Shown: piece after piece, positions 11,206 through 24,929 of the stretch
How positions within the stretch are numbered: the first letter of the stretch is position 1
Layout of the letters: each line of letters starts with the position of its first letter
NCBI RefSeq assembly: GCF_040802235.1
Contig: NC_133170.1
Span: forward strand, 3,859,001-3,923,000
Source: Manis javanica
Lineage: Eukaryota > Chordata > Mammalia > Pholidota > Manidae
Reading direction: 5' to 3'
DNA length: 64,000 bases
The notes under the pieces: model-generated
Told to the model about the DNA's origin: nothing
The model's input: only the letters and a program-made list of their open reading frames with translations
Database searches by the model: none
Translations under genes and position numbers: made by a program

Positions 11206-14200
11206 CTACAAAGGAAACCAAAGTGGGCACTTTATTTCCCTGGTAACAGCCACGACTTCTCACTTACCCTGTTTTGGGGAGAAGACCAGATTACACAGGC
11301 CTGAAAACCAAGTGGCTCCTTTAAAAAACAAAACAAATCCAAACATGTTTCTATTCCCACATGATTGAAGGAGAACAAATACATCTGATGAATCATGTGT
11401 GAGAGCATGTGGATGGTTTATACATGATCCTGTAAACCATTTAAGATAATGAGACCAAAAATGTTTATTTTCCCTATGGTCCAGATTCCAACCAGAAGGT
11501 AATAATAGGTCAAGTAACACGAATAAGCAAGAAAACCACAGGTAAGCTGCTAAAAATATAAGATAAAGAGATGCAGTAAAAATACTAGTCATGTTACCTG
11601 GGATAATGACATCATAGGTTCACTGGATATATTTTGTATCATTTCATACCCGGTTGGTTTGAAGACTTTTAGGTGCTTGTACACAATGACTTGAGAAATG
11701 TGTGTCTGATAATAGTCAATTATATATTCAAATATTTATCTAAGGAACAATTGCCCTGAGATAATGCTGTGAGTTAAAAAGGAAATGATGTAATGGGCAA
11801 TAGATGTATATTACATCTTAGGCTAATAATTACATGTAGAAAAGGTCTTCCTGTGGTCAAGGAAGTTAAAGGGTGTACATCCTGCCCTCACTGGAATTGC
11901 TGAGAAAGGGCTGAGAAGTGTGACCAAGAAAGCAGACCCTTCCCTCCCACTCGCCGCACCGTCTTCAGTGAGCACCCGGCTGTAAACGACGGGCTAAAAA
12001 CTAGTCATCAGCGTGTAAATGTAACAGATTCGCGCAGTTGGACATTTAGTTGAAACCTTAAAACAATATAATCTACCATATCAACAGGGGCTTAAAACAG
12101 CCCTTTCTTTGGAATATTCCTCTGATATTCAGGAAAATTCAGGGCATTTCTCTTGCATCTCTGGTCATTAAAAGCCCTCTGTACATTCATGCTCCCTGTA
12201 CAGTGGAAAAAAGTCTGTGTTTATCTGCATATCTGTGCTTCACTACTGCCCTGTCAGCAGTGTTCAGCGCTGCATGGAAAACGTGAGGAAAAAAAGCGTT
12301 ATCAGACAGATAAGGGGGTTCTACGAATTCAGCAGGGTGCTGAGCATCACAAAGCAGGGGCAAAAGAGGGAGGGAAATGCACGCGGTCCTCAAGAAGCGG
12401 CTGCCAGACTCATTAATGCAGACGCTGAGCAATAACATGGCACTAACAATGACGCGCATCACGACTGTGACGGCTGCTATTTACTATCTGTAGCCACAAG
12501 CAGACACTCTGTTGGCCATTTGTATACATTGTGACATTAGTACAATGGCCCATGATGGTAGATCCTAAGAACCTGATTTTATAGGTTTTGTAATTCGGAT
12601 TCAGGTAAAATGCCACTGAGGCTGCTGCCGAGAGGGCCCGGCCAGGACGAGACCTCAGATTAACCTGGCTTCAGCGGCTCTCTCTACCTCTCTGCCGCCT
12701 TCTAGACAGCTCTGGAAGGGAACCCGTTCGAGAAGTGCACAATGACACTACACCCTCACTCAGTGTGTTAAGGCAAATATACCAAAGGAAAAAAAGCAAG
12801 GAATGTAGGAAAACAGCACCCAAGCTGCTTCAAGGAACCTTCACATTCTTGTAGTTTATTCCATTTTTCTATACAGATATTTAAAAAAATATGTCACAGC
12901 CCACAAGTGATTTTACTCTGGTACGATGTCCAATGATAAACCTCAATCACACAGAAGAACAGTAGTCTTCAGTGTCTGATCTGAGTTAAATGGCCCGTCC
13001 TGAAGCCCTTTGCCTGAGCATGACTGTGGGGTCCCTGTGTTGATTTGTCCTTGGACCACAAATTACATCAGTGACAGGGACGCGTTCACGTATGGGCTTG
13101 AATATGTGGGTCGGCTCAGTTCACACTGTGGCAGCGGAAAGAAATGTAGTCAGTTGTACACCAGTTTGAAGTTTTGGTGTTAGTATGAAAACCAGGCACA
13201 ATTTCATAATTTGTGGCTTCAATATCAGGATAGTTGATTTATTTTAAATAAATGCTTTGTGTGTATGTGTTTATTTAATTTCTCCGATGGCTCAGGCTTA
13301 TGTAACTGTGGTCTCCATCTCCAATTCTCTCCCACATTCCAAGCACAAATTACAGACCTGATTGAATTACTATTTAAAGTCATTTTAACTGTGGGATCTC
13401 TATATTTGTGAGGAGTTCTCAATATATGTTGGTTTTATATCTAATGAAATGTATGTTATAATATTGCTGTCAAGCATAATTTTAGTACTTATATGGCATG
13501 TAGTAAACATGTATTTTGCTTTTCATGTATCTACTGAATGTCAAACATGAACAAGTCATCAATCCTGTGACTCATTTTCCCCTATCAGAACATATGCAAA
13601 TGCAATTTGAAGGACTTTGCCTTTTCCACTGGATTTTCTTGATTTTCTTTAACCTGCACTGCCCAGACTTATTATTTCCTTCCAGAAGGGTTCCTGCTGA
13701 AGGAGTTACCTATTCAGAGGGGAAATCTCAATTTTAAGTTAAGAAGTGCTGTAACAATCTGCAGGTTCTAGGATATGTAGAGAACCATTGTGGTCAGTTT
13801 TTGCTACAGATCTCTTCTCTGATGCTTACACTGGGACGCCATGATCCGATCGGAGTTGTCACTGCTTCGCTATTGCTGATGCAGCCATAATCCTAGCATT
13901 TTCTCCTCGTGGTGTTCCTTTCATGTTTACGACTGTTCTAATTCTAGACTGTGATCAACTTCAGGACAGGGTTATATCCAAAGCCTATCTTCAGCTGTGT
14001 AGACTAACACCAAGGGCAGCATGTGGTGAGTACTCACCCCGTAACATTATAATAGGAGTACTTCTTCTGGCTGTAAGCCCTGAGCTTTTTCTGATTACAG
14101 AGCACAAGGTGGGAGAAGAAAACACATGGGTGGGATGAGAGGCTTTAAGGAAGCAGATGAGGAAACCACTTTGGCCTGCAGGGGAACCTCTGAGATTTCT

Positions 14201-15179
14201 TTACATTTTATATTCTCTCATGTTGCATGTCTCTCCAATATTCAGGGCCCTGGGGGCAGGAAGGGGATCACCCATTCCTGTAGCGCTGTTCCTTGGGAAA
14301 TTGTTATTTCTTTTCCTATCAGTGAGATGATATTAAAAACCCACATCGGAAAGACATTTATTTTACTGCTCGGTCATCTTGTCCTGGTTAAATGTCACTA
14401 CGGATCCTTTCGAAGTGTTGCTAAATGGCACAGGGCTCAGGGAAGAGTGTGTTCTGATGACCTGGTTGGCTCCCCACTGCCCAGGGGCATGCTTACTGTA
14501 CACTGTCATAGGCACACATCAGTGGGTGTTGGCTGTTGAAATGTGTTGAGTCAATAGGACTCTTGCTGGGATAGCTGCAAATTTAGGGAAGTGAAAGAGT
14601 AAAAGTCTGTCAGTCTAGAGCTGAAAGAGTGAATATCAGCTCAGATAGGAAAAGAACAAAGTCGCCTGTCTTTATTCAGGTTAGTATGACAGACACAGAA
14701 AACGCCAGAGTAAACTCAAATGAAGACACTCCCAAGGTCAGGCAGCAGCTGTGACCCCTTCGGTGAGGGGTCACACCAATGTGTCACCAATTAAACCCAG
14801 CCCCCACTCCTGTCTATGACTGGGATACCCAGTCGCTCAGCTCCCCTCCCCTCATGTGCCCACAACCCTGGTTAGTCTTTGCTCCTCATGTCCCCACCTC
14901 AGAAACAGAAATTAATGCAGAACCGATGAGCTCCCTTCAAACCCTCCTCTGAATTCTTCAGCAGGAGCTCAAACCTTCCATACGGGGCCCGGCCTTCCCC
15001 TGAGCCTGTTGCATGGCTGCTCTGGGTAGGTGACAGCATCCGGTCAGTTCCAACTACCCGTTCAACCACAGGTTTGTGCTTGGTCTTCTGTTTAACAGAC
15101 TGAACAGGCAAATGTGAGGACCAGCAGGCAAGCTGCTGTCCTGCAGCCTTAAGGGCCGCTGGGAAGGGAAGCGTGGGCA

Positions 15180-15370
15180 GCTAAGAGTACGCACTGTGGG
15201 GCCAGGCGAGGACAGCCACGTCCAAATCCTGCTTCCCCTTCCTACAGGCTGGGTGATCTTGAGCATGTTCTTTATCTTCTTAAGGCTTAGCTCCTTCCAC
15301 ACAAATGGGGATGATATGTCTCATGGTTTCAGTGTGAGAATCAAGAGCTCTATCAATGGTTCTTACAGGT
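15180..15370 (+). repeat. MIR SINE fragment
   Basis: Contains decayed MIR landmarks in order: TCCAAATCCTGCTTCCCCTT, GGCTGGGTGATCTTGAGCAT, then ACAAATGGGGATGATATGTC. Confidence 0.65.
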
Positions 15371-15839
15371 ATTTTAGCAGTGCAGCCTGTCTTCAGAAGC
15401 AACCCTATGTGGAAGCCCATTCCTGAATGAGGATGGAGGGGGTGTTTTACTCAAAGATGGGCCCAGGGCAGGAAACTACCTGATTTTTACCTCCTCTCTG
15501 CTCATGCTGGTCCCTGTACCCACCCAAGCCCATCACTTCCTGACACAGGTGGGCTCTGCTTTTCAGTTTGAAAAGAGCTGCCTTCTACAAAGCACTTCAG
15601 GAAATGTATAGCTAATAGAAAACTCCCTAAGTGGAAGCAATTCCTACTATGTTTGATGTCTCTTGCTACAGACCTGCACTGTATTTTTGAAAAGTAGTTG
15701 GGGAAGAAAGCAGGGCAGAACAACACATGATCAGTTGTCTGCCGCACATCACTCACACCTGAGACGTACACGTATCACTGCTCCCCAGTCACAGACGCGG
15801 CCTTTCGGAGCACAGTGTTCCTAAAATGTCCTTTCACCT

Positions 15840-16110
15840 ATTAACCCTGGGCAGGCACGTGGACCTTCCTTGCGGTAGGACAGCTCACGTGGTATGTCCT
15901 CTGGCCATGGCAGTGGGGATCTCTGGTTTTCTGTAACAGGAACCCAACTGAGAAAAGGCCAGTGTACTGCGGCGGGACAAGCAGAACTAGAGAACTGGAC
16001 CCGGTGTCCTCCAGGCCTCTGGCGTCCATCTCTTCTTCCTGTGTATTGCCTTACGTTCACAGTCCTACTTCCTTTGAGGATAGACAAGAGTTCCCAGCTC
16101 ACAAACATAT
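15840..16110 (-). repeat. Possible old LTR-like fragment
   Basis: On the minus strand it contains TTTCTCAGTTGGGTTCCTGT, similar to the AGTTGGGTTTCTGTCAC segment of MLT1-type LTR ends, preceded by a GC-rich stretch. This is a weak call from one motif. Confidence 0.25.
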
Positions 16111-17039
16111 ATTCTCAAGAGCCAGGAGGCGATTTACTTTTACCCCAACTCCAGTGAGAAAAATTCCCAAGGAGAGATTCCATTCCCAGACCAATAGCTG
16201 TGGCCGAGTTAGTGGGCTTCTATGATTGAACTGGCTTGGAACAGGTGCCCATCCCTCAGCCCAGCCCTGTGGCCAAGGAGGCAGGGCCGCTAAAGGAAAT
16301 GTCAACTCTCACCCTCAGGAGGCCTAGCACCTTCTGGCTTTATGGATCCAGAAGCAAAGAGTTCTGGGGAAAAGGGGAGCACATTTCAAATAAAAAGTGC
16401 AAATGCACATTGAAAGTCACCAAAAACAACAAAGAAAAATCCTTATCCCTCAGATTTGTTGACTATGGGAAGTTTTCTGACAAGGAACATGTCACAAGTA
16501 ATGTTCTGTCCACAACTTTGGAGAAACATAATTTTGGTAATTGGAAAAGTATGTGCCAGGTAATTGCTCACCTGAATTACTCACAACTTCTCTACCTTGT
16601 CTCCCTCAACTTTTACCTTCTTTCCCAATTGCTTGAGGCTAACCAAGATAAGAAAAGCAAGAGATTTATTCAGCTACTGAATACCTAAAGCATATTTATT
16701 TCTGTAGACCAGTCATCCTACTGGAGCCATTTTTATGAGCCATCACTGCAACGGCTCAGGATGGGTGCAGCGTCAGAATCTGTAAGACCAGAAGCTATCC
16801 TTTCTTTGGCGGCGGGGGGAGTATACAAATATGTATGGTTATATTTACTTCAAGATCTGAAATTGGCCCAGCAATCATGAGTACACAGAGAACAACAAAC
16901 TAAGGAATTTAATAAACTACTGTGACTGGGTCTATGTGAGGTCAGCATTCTGACCTGATTTATTTCTAGAGAAAGTCCTGGTGGGAATTTGTCATTTTAC
17001 AAATTCAATCAATCCTAAGGATTTAGTCTGAAAAAAATG

Positions 17040-17200
17040 ATAAAGTAGTGGTTAAGAGCTGAGTTCTGGAGTTAGCCTAACCAGATGGAAATTCCGGGTC
17101 TATCCTTTCCTTGCTGTGCACCCCTCAGCAAATTATGTGTGTCTGTTTCCCCACTGACTTGTGAGGAATAGGTGAGAAAACGGTACTTACTTTCTTAAAT
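17040..17200 (+). repeat. MIR SINE fragment
   Basis: Follows the MIR order: AGTGGTTAAGAGCTGAGTTC, CTGGAGTTAGCCTAACCAGA, CCTTGCTGTGCACCCCTCAG and TGTCTGTTTCCCCACTGACT. Confidence 0.7.
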
Positions 17201-18139
17201 TTTGTGGCAGAAAGGGGTAAAGATGAAGGTTAAAGGAGGAAGTGATGTTTCTCATTTTTAGATCCTGTAACATAACATATGGGCAAAGTTTCTGACAAAG
17301 ACAACTTAAAAAAGAAATTCACACAATCCAATTTTCTCATGGAACTTAATGCTTGGTCAATATGAAGCCACTGAGGCAAAATGAGTATTTTAAAATTTGA
17401 TCACTGGGACTTTACAAAATGTCTGAGACAAAAGAATCTTTGGTTGATTCACTTCTGGAATTTCCTTCCTATCTTTGTCTCTTCTTGCACATTTTCTCGT
17501 GCGTGATGCCCCCAACCGATCTGGTTCCCAGTCCATTCGTCCTCCTTTCTAAACATGATCAACAGTGAGAGGACAGAATGGAGCCGAGGTATAAAACTTA
17601 CAAACTTATAAAGTAGGAAAGGTTTTTACTTGCCTAGACACTGGCATAAAACTTGCAACGGAACTCCTGCAATTCAGTGACGTTCCTGTTAACATTTCAG
17701 TTAGGCCATATGTCAAAAATCATTATTTTTATAAATTATCAAATGCTCATTAAAAATTAAAGGAGGTAGCTTTGTAGAAAGTTGGGTTTGCCTCAAATAG
17801 GTTTCTAAGGAAAAATACAGAGAGAGTTTTCAACTTTAAATCAATCATTATAGCATTTACTACCTGCCGACAATAAAGTATGTGTGCATTTATCCCAGTT
17901 GGTCTTAAGGGTTTCTGTAAAATAAAGCAAAAGAGATCAGAAAATAAAATGAATTTGATCTTTACTTACAGCAGACTTTCTCTACAGTTGATGATTATTT
18001 TTTGTTGGATATCAATTTTATGACAGTGTCTGTGTGTATCAGCTGCTTTATTTTGTTTCTGATATTTTTATCTCTCTGTGCCTCTTTGAAATAGCAAAAT
18101 ACTAAGTTATGAGGGGAAGAACAAAGACAGCTAAAGGCC

Positions 18140-18330
18140 TATTTCCAGTTCTGTTAATAGTTAGTTGTATAACTTTGGGCAAAAGAGAATATTTGGACTC
18201 AAGATGTGGCTCTGAGGCTGGTGTGATCTTTGGTCATTTTACTTGTCAAGAACGTGGATTGTTCTTCTGGGAAATGGTAGGGCTCAATGTGATAAGTCTT
18301 AAACTTCCTACTGTGGCCATGAGTCTATGA
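18140..18330 (+). repeat. Possible MIR-related fragment
   Basis: Includes TTAGTTGTATAACTTTGGGC, matching the MIR core pattern (TAGCTGTGTGACCTTGGGC). The flanks are too decayed to extend with confidence. Confidence 0.35.
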
Positions 18331-18929
18331 TTCTGAGCAGACCGTAACGTATTTAAGACTATCAAGCATCGCACCATAAAATTTGCAAACATATTTGTTA
18401 TATTTCCCCTTATTTATGGTAATCATAGTTGATAATAGTTCATAAATACAGATTAAAGCTTGAACATGTAAGTGACAGCGGTTTTGATGGGTTTTTCAAA
18501 CTGGTGAAACCCACTAATCCTGCTGCCCCTACTTGCTTGGCAATTATGAACCCAAATGCCAGGCAAAACCGATTTTTTTTTTTGGCAGAAGTACATGGTT
18601 TGCTGGCAGCTTATTCTGGCAGTTGTAGCCTTTCCTCACTGTTGACTCTGGCCCTTGCCCAGTCAGAAAATGCTAGATTGCCAGGGCTCGCTTCCTCTTT
18701 GAGAAAGGAATGGGCATTTCCAATGGAGCGACGACCAATTACTTGCTGGGAAATGTCAAAGTCATTTCTAAGTGCCTATTAGCCCATAAACACATGCTCA
18801 AATCACCTAACTTTGATATAATTTGAGGGCAAGATGAGACAGTATGAGGCCATTTTGAACTAGCTTCCCTACTTGTTTAGAAATGCATGGTGGTGTTTCC
18901 ACAGGAGCAGGGTCATCAGCCTGAGGAGG

Positions 18930-19060
18930 CCGTCCTCACTTACGTGAGGGGAGTGACCTGTCACAAGGCACGTCACCTCTCAGAGCCTCCATTTCCTTAT
19001 CTGTAAAATGGTGAACGTAATACTTACATAGCAGTGATTTGTGAAATTTAAATGGGGAAA
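18930..19060 (+). repeat. MIR SINE fragment
   Basis: Shows the MIR core: GTGACCTGTCACAAGGCACG, then CTCAGAGCCTCCATTTCCTT, then ATCTGTAAAATGGTGAACGT. Confidence 0.7.
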
Positions 19061-20739
19061 AAAGAAGTTTGAAACGCATAGTGAAAGCCTTCTGATAATT
19101 GTGAATTTGAAATCTGAAATACGGTTTGTTCATTTGAAAAAAACTCTTACTTAGGGACATTTAATGAGAAGACACTGAGCCTGGGATGAGACAGAAGAGA
19201 CCCAGACATCCGTATTTGGGTCCTATTCCATAAAATGTGCAAGATACATATAATGGATTTCATGGGTTTAGTTTTTTCCTCAACTTATACATAAACTTTA
19301 ATATATAAGATTCAGGTTCTTTGTGATTAATTCACAGACAACCTGAGCCAGCTTATCAGATCATCTTTGCAACCACCTTTGGAAATGGCTGTTGGACAGA
19401 GCCTGCCCACCGGAGCGGAGAGCCCTGCCTCCGTGGGACGCGCCGGAGTACCACCAGGACTGGTTTTTCTCAACCTTCATTAAAGTTAGACTGGGGGCTT
19501 CAGATGCCTATTCTAATTTGCCTTACTCATAAAAACAAGCATTCAATTATTCCCTCTACCATCCCATCCTTGTCTTTCCCCAGGCAGTGTTTGAGGCAAA
19601 GGCACAGCAAGTGGAGCCAGAGAGAAAGTTCAAGAATGTGTGTATCTGGGGTCCAGGTCAATGGCTCCTCCTTAGTGCTTGGCTGGGTGCCAGCTGCACA
19701 CATCTGTGACTCCAACTTCCTGGACATTTTCAGGAGCGACAGATACACGGCCCATTGGGTTGACTTAGAGATGAAGGCAGGCTGTTCCCCACATCTCCAC
19801 CTCCCCCCAGACCCACCTGCTTGTTCAGAGCTTTGCCCCTTTATGCTTTTGGGAGACCAGCCAGCATTTTGGAGTACTGACGATAAAGGGTAAGAGGAAA
19901 ACTAATTGGTCTCGACAGATAACTTTCCTTACAAGTTTAAGTTTAATCAAAAGAAATCCAGACTAAGGGAAGCAGGCAGTTATGTCTTCCCCACAAAGCC
20001 CAGAGTTCTCTCGGTTCTTCTTTTACATAAACTGAGCCAATGATCTTTTGCTGATTTAATATCACACTCAAGGTCATGGTGGGACATAGTGTGGTGGGAC
20101 AATGGAACCTAGAGGGCTTACTCCATCATGCAGTGGACGTCATGACTATTCATTCACAGAGGGTCTCTTTTGCATAGGCGTCAGTAAAATTCAGAGGAAA
20201 CATGACATAGTTTTAGGAGACACATTTCTATGTCTATTTCTAGTACCAGTAGTAGTGGGACAAATCCTTCCCCAGTTCTAGCAGAGGACAGGTATCTTGC
20301 CTTTAAGTTTGTCTAGAACGTCAGGCCCTGCAAGATGAAAGCTATGCGGACAGCAGAAAAGCCTCTGTGAATCAGTGCGGTGAACCCCGATGTGAAAGTC
20401 ATACTCAGCCCATGAGGCTCTGGGGGACCCTGACGAGCAGCATTCTAGTGACCGGCCTATGTGTGATTCCCACTTCCCGTGTCTGGTTTATCCAAAGACA
20501 GACACAGACTGACTTCAATTTCAATTTACCTCTGCTCTTCTTTTTAGATATAATCACCTAACAATGAGGACAACTCTAATATTAATATGCAGAGAGTGAT
20601 TTGAGAGCCATAAAAAGAGGATTTACTTAAGATTACTCCATTTATTCGTAAGTTTTCTGGACACTCTGAGCCCGTATTTTGATGACATAACATGTCATCA
20701 GCAAATATCTGTCCAACGGATTGTTTTTATTTTTTATAA

Positions 20740-20950
20740 TGTATTTAGTGCCTTCTCTGTCCAGGGAACTTTGCAAACATGTTATTCTGCTTAATTCTTA
20801 CAATACACAGTTGAAGTGTATCTCAATATTCTCATTTACAATGAGAGGACTAAGGCTCAGATTTGCCCATTTAGCACAAGGCAACACTGGGTACTGAACT
20901 GAAACTTATTCTAAGCCCAGTGCTGTTTTTCTCTACCCCACAGATGGTTC
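20740..20950 (-). repeat. MIR SINE fragment, antisense
   Basis: Reads the MIR core backwards: CTCATTTACAATGAGAGGAC, TAAGGCTCAGATTTGCCCAT, then GGGTACTGAACTGAAACTTA. Confidence 0.6.
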
Positions 20951-23238
20951 ATAAATATCACTTAATATGGCCTGACTGCCTTAATGTAATGAGTTGAGAG
21001 TCGGAAATTATTACCGATGTCTAAACACCTCCACAGCTACAACTGTCAAGGCCCCTGCTGGTTTCACGTGGGGATTCAGACACACACCTCTCCCGGAAGC
21101 TTCCCCAGGGCACAGCCAGGCCACAGGTTCCATGTGATTTTTCTTGATTCATCTTTGCTTTGGGGCTATAATGAATGAGTGAATCACCTGTCTGAGGTAG
21201 TACTTTGATATTAAAGATTTACTTTCCAAATACAATTCTGAATTCGGTAGTTCATCAGATGTCTGGCCTTACTGCAGGATACAACGCCATCCATCTGTCA
21301 GCAAGGAGTGATTGGTGCGTCTCTGGTTTTCCACGCACACACGAAGCTCTGCTAAGAAACTGAGTTCACTGCATCTCTGCAACTATTAAGGTCATAACCA
21401 GCTGAATCTTCTTTTTGCATTTCCGCAGGAGAAGCAATTTCTCAGTCACTTTACCGACGGTCTGAAATGTGTAAGGAATTACTGACTAGAACTCAACACC
21501 GATAACGCCAAAGGATTTCTAAGAGTCTGGGCTTCTTCAGCTTCTCATCCAGAAGAAATAAAATGATTCCAACCACTTTGGAAGGTATCTGCAAGAGCTT
21601 CTGTTCTCTTTATGTATTTGTCAGAATGCTTTCTCTTCAGAAGGCTCATTCTTAGATTGGTGCCAAATCTAAATTTTAAGTTCTTTTCAAATTCTTTTTT
21701 AGGTCAAAAAAGTGGAAGAAAAGAAAATTGGCTTTTCTTCACTTGTGCAAGGAGTTTATGAACAGAGCAATTACTCCTTGCCAACCGCCAAGAATTCCGG
21801 GGAATGCTTTAAGAAACCATGTTGTTCCTGTTGAACAAGTCAAACTCCCACACAGTGAACAGAATATAAATTCTTCTTCCAACATCTGTATTTCTACCAG
21901 GACTGCCGGTCTCCTACTTGTAAAAATTTTGGAGCCATTATTGGCTTTCTGTCCTCAAGACTTATGCCTTATGTCTTTAAGTCTCTTGACAGTGTCATTT
22001 ATACAGAGGGACTTTTTGGTGAAAATTTGTCTGATAAAATATTATGTATAATTTTAAATGATATTTATAAAATTTTGAAGGGCATGGGGAAGGTTCATGT
22101 AACCTAATTGATAAAAGCAGGATACAGCATGATATATTCAATAGAAACTAAAACATGAAATAATGTATGTACATAGGGTGACAAAGTAAATTCCACTGAA
22201 CATTAGTTAGTTTGAGTATTTGGAATATGACTGACTTTCTTTTTCTTTCAGATTTTTATAATTTCCAAGTTTCCTAAGAAGATATAATAACAATGTCTAA
22301 ATTAAAGTAAATTCAATATTAGTAATTTAAATTTACGAGAAAGTCTGAAGCCCCTCATTACATGCTCCTCTCATGACAAATGATTTAAGCAATTTTTAAA
22401 CAACTTTAAACTTAAATAAGAAAATTCTAGAATGGTACTATTCTCCAACAGTTGATATCTCATAATGTCAGTTCTACAGTTTCTTTGTATAGTTAGGGTT
22501 TGGCAAAAACTCGGACACTGCACTGAAGGATATTAGTTTAATATATAACATTTTCATTTATTTAGCTTTTAAATCACAAATTTTTTTTCTAAATAAGTTA
22601 TTTCCATCTTTGATTTAACATCTAGTATTTCAGAATCTCTCACAATATTCTCAAATTCACATCTATTTTAATTTTGAATAAACTACATCATGCATACAGG
22701 GTGAGAGAAATATCAAAATTTAAACAAGGGAATTCCACAAATCCAATAAAGGGAAGAGATCAATGCCTCAAATATCTATTGTGAATTAGCCAATGCTTTG
22801 AGAAATTGAGTTTGAAGAAAAAACATAGATATGCTGAGAGGGATGGCAAGGGAAGGCGCTTTTGTCTGCTGTCTTTTTGTCAGTATATTAATATGTGTAG
22901 GACAAGGAAAACGAGGCTAGAAGAATATTTAAAGTAGCCCAGTGAATTTGTTTTTGATATACAAGAACTTTGAGTATTATTATATAATGGGCTAATATTA
23001 TGTACCATTTTAATGCATTTGATCTTTTAATTGTGATGTAATGTCCAAATAATCAACAAGTTTGTGGTATGTTGCGAATTGACTTTTGTGATTCCTAAGG
23101 AAGGGATTCTCAAGTATCAGGACATCCTTGGCATTTCAGAGCTGCTTAGAGAAACATTGGGAATCCACATGACCTTTCCTCTTGGGAATCCGTATGTCCT
23201 TGAGACTTACAAGTACTTAACTGACATGACGAGCTTAC

Positions 23239-23395
23239 CTGAAATTCTGACTTGAGACACCACACCATCTCCTCCGTCGCTGTGTGCGCGGACTTCCACA
23301 ACATACTCTCCGTCCCTGGGGATCGGGACTTCTATAGAGTGTTTATGCGTTGAATACAGCTTGCCATCGTGCTGACCATCAGGTCTATAAAGTAC
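23239..23395 (-). CDS. CNTN1: CNTN1 coding exon: second half of FNIII domain 4 and GPI attachment serine
   Basis: The exon is 157 nt, enters in phase 0, leaves in phase 1, and covers human residues about 942-993. The translation is VLYRPDGQHDGKLYSTHKHS, IEVPIPRDGEYVVEVRAHS and DGGDGVVSQVRIS. The Tyr of GEYVVEV is the FNIII tyrosine corner. The last full codon, TCA at 23240-23242, is Ser at human position 993, which I recall as the GPI attachment residue. The mature chain should therefore end with this exon. The donor is GTAAGC. The acceptor ends in AAG behind a short pyrimidine stretch, which is weak for this gene. The only change from human is Lys to Arg in QVRIS. Confidence 0.97.
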
Positions 23396-24169
23396 CTTAA
23401 AAGGTCCAAAGTATGTATACTTCATAAAGTGGTAATAATGAGCCAATGGCTGAATACTAAAACCAGAATAAAAAATTTCTTATACTCTTATTAATTAAAA
23501 AAATCCAAGGAAGAGACATGTAATCCTAGCTGGAAAATTCCTTTGCAGAAATTGACTTCACCTATTTTTAGGGTGATCCAAGGAAATATGCCTCAAGCAC
23601 CTGAATTTTATTTTTTGAGATGGCCTAAAATAGAGGGAGAGAATGTGCCTTTTATGAAAAAGGTTATAAAATGAGGGCTTTTCCAACATACGGAAGAAGT
23701 CTAATAAAAGTCTCACAATTAAAGTTTTTTTCACATTACTCCTAAAATTTGGTATCCAATGAAAAATGTGATACCATGTGATATAGTGAATATATGGAAA
23801 TAATCTTTTTTCCTTTTTTATTCATTTACAGAAGGCAACTCAATACATCAGAGTTTGCTGTGTGTTGGGCAATACTGTCTCAATCACTGACAAAAAAGGA
23901 TTATTTCTCCCTTTTTGATGCACGGATTATTCTAACAACTCTCTCCTTGAAAGCAGTATTACATTTGTCTTGCTCACGTGATGAAACACTATCCTAGAAT
24001 TCCCTGAAGACCTTTCTCATCTTGAAAGCTATCATGGCGCGGACTCTGCCACACAGCTGGAACAAGAAAGCTGAATGCGTTTTGCCAAAACAGCAACATG
24101 TACAAGTATCAATCGCTCTTTGCAACAGTGAACCTTGCGTGCGGAATAATCGAGTGATCTCTCACCTAC
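23396..24169 (-). other. CNTN1: CNTN1 intron within FNIII domain 4 (774 bp)
   Basis: This is the shortest intron in the window, phase 0, with donor GTAGGT. The acceptor ends TTTTAAG after a purine-containing stretch, so its pyrimidine tract is short. No repeat or other feature is recognised in it. Confidence 0.92.
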
Positions 24170-24282
24170 CTTATATCCTGTCACTGTAGATTCATTGGCT
24201 AGCGCGATCACGTGATCCCAGGTGATGACGTAGCGTGAACCGGAGCGCACGGAACTGATGATCCTTGGCGGCTGGCTCGGAG
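24170..24282 (-). CDS. CNTN1: CNTN1 coding exon: first half of FNIII domain 4
   Basis: The exon is 113 nt, enters in phase 1, leaves in phase 0, and covers human residues about 904-941. It reads PPSQPPRIISSVRSGSRY, then VITWDHVIALANESTVTGYK. The Trp is the FNIII core residue. The N-E-S sequon falls at human position 933, a glycosylation site I recall for contactin-1, and it is intact here. The acceptor is CCGCAG and the donor is GTAGGT. Three conservative changes from human are I922V, V929I and S932A. Confidence 0.97.
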
Positions 24283-24929
24283 CTGCGGAAAGTAGAAATA
24301 TGCAAACGACAGTCACCAGATCCACCCTCAGTTCTGCAAGTGCGTGGGCTCTGGCACTGTTAATGCTGAGGATGACGACGCGAAGACAACAGCAGTCAGT
24401 TTGGGTGAGGGCTCGCTCCACGCCAGGCTCAGTGCTAGGCACCTATATCCATGGGTCCACTGAATGCTCCCTATGGCCCTGTGAGGTGGTATCCCTACCT
24501 TTTCCTCTCTTCTCATCACCCGTCACTTGGGTTTCCTTTGCCCCCAGTCTTTTGAAATTGTGGTTTTCAGGGTTGTCAGTCACCTCCAACTGGCCAAATC
24601 TAATGTCACTTTTTTATTCCTTTCAAACTTCGTATCTTTGCAGCATTCCACACAGTTGACATTCTAATCCTTTCTTGCATCTCATTCTTTTCTTAAATTA
24701 ATGATCTTTTACCATCTGGGTTTTCCTCCTGCCTCTCGGGCTGCTCCTTCTCATGAGCCACGCTTTGTGGGCTCCATGTCTTCTGCCCCATTTCTAATGT
24801 TGGAATGACGTAGGACTTGATCCCAAACACCCTTTTCCCTTTGCCTGTGAATCTTCCCTGAATCTTACACCTGGGCCGCCTGAGCCTTAAGTGCTCAAAG
24901 GTCTGGCTCAAGGTCTAACCACTCTCTTG

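Larger units (their letters stand above)
11206..23238 (-). other. CNTN1: CNTN1 last intron (12.0 kb)
   Basis: This intron separates the exon carrying the GPI serine from the exon carrying the GPI signal. It has a GTAAGC donor and a TTGTAG acceptor. It contains MIR-like fragments near 15180, 17040, 18140, 18930 and 20740, and an LTR-like piece near 15850-16110 on the minus strand. The remainder is unremarkable AT-rich sequence. I see no nested gene; open frames of 60-150 codons here have no recognisable similarity. Confidence 0.9.

Noticed and set aside
14126..14539. 137-codon plus-strand frame in the last CNTN1 intron
   Set aside because: No domain, no conservation evidence, antisense to CNTN1, and no promoter or splice context.
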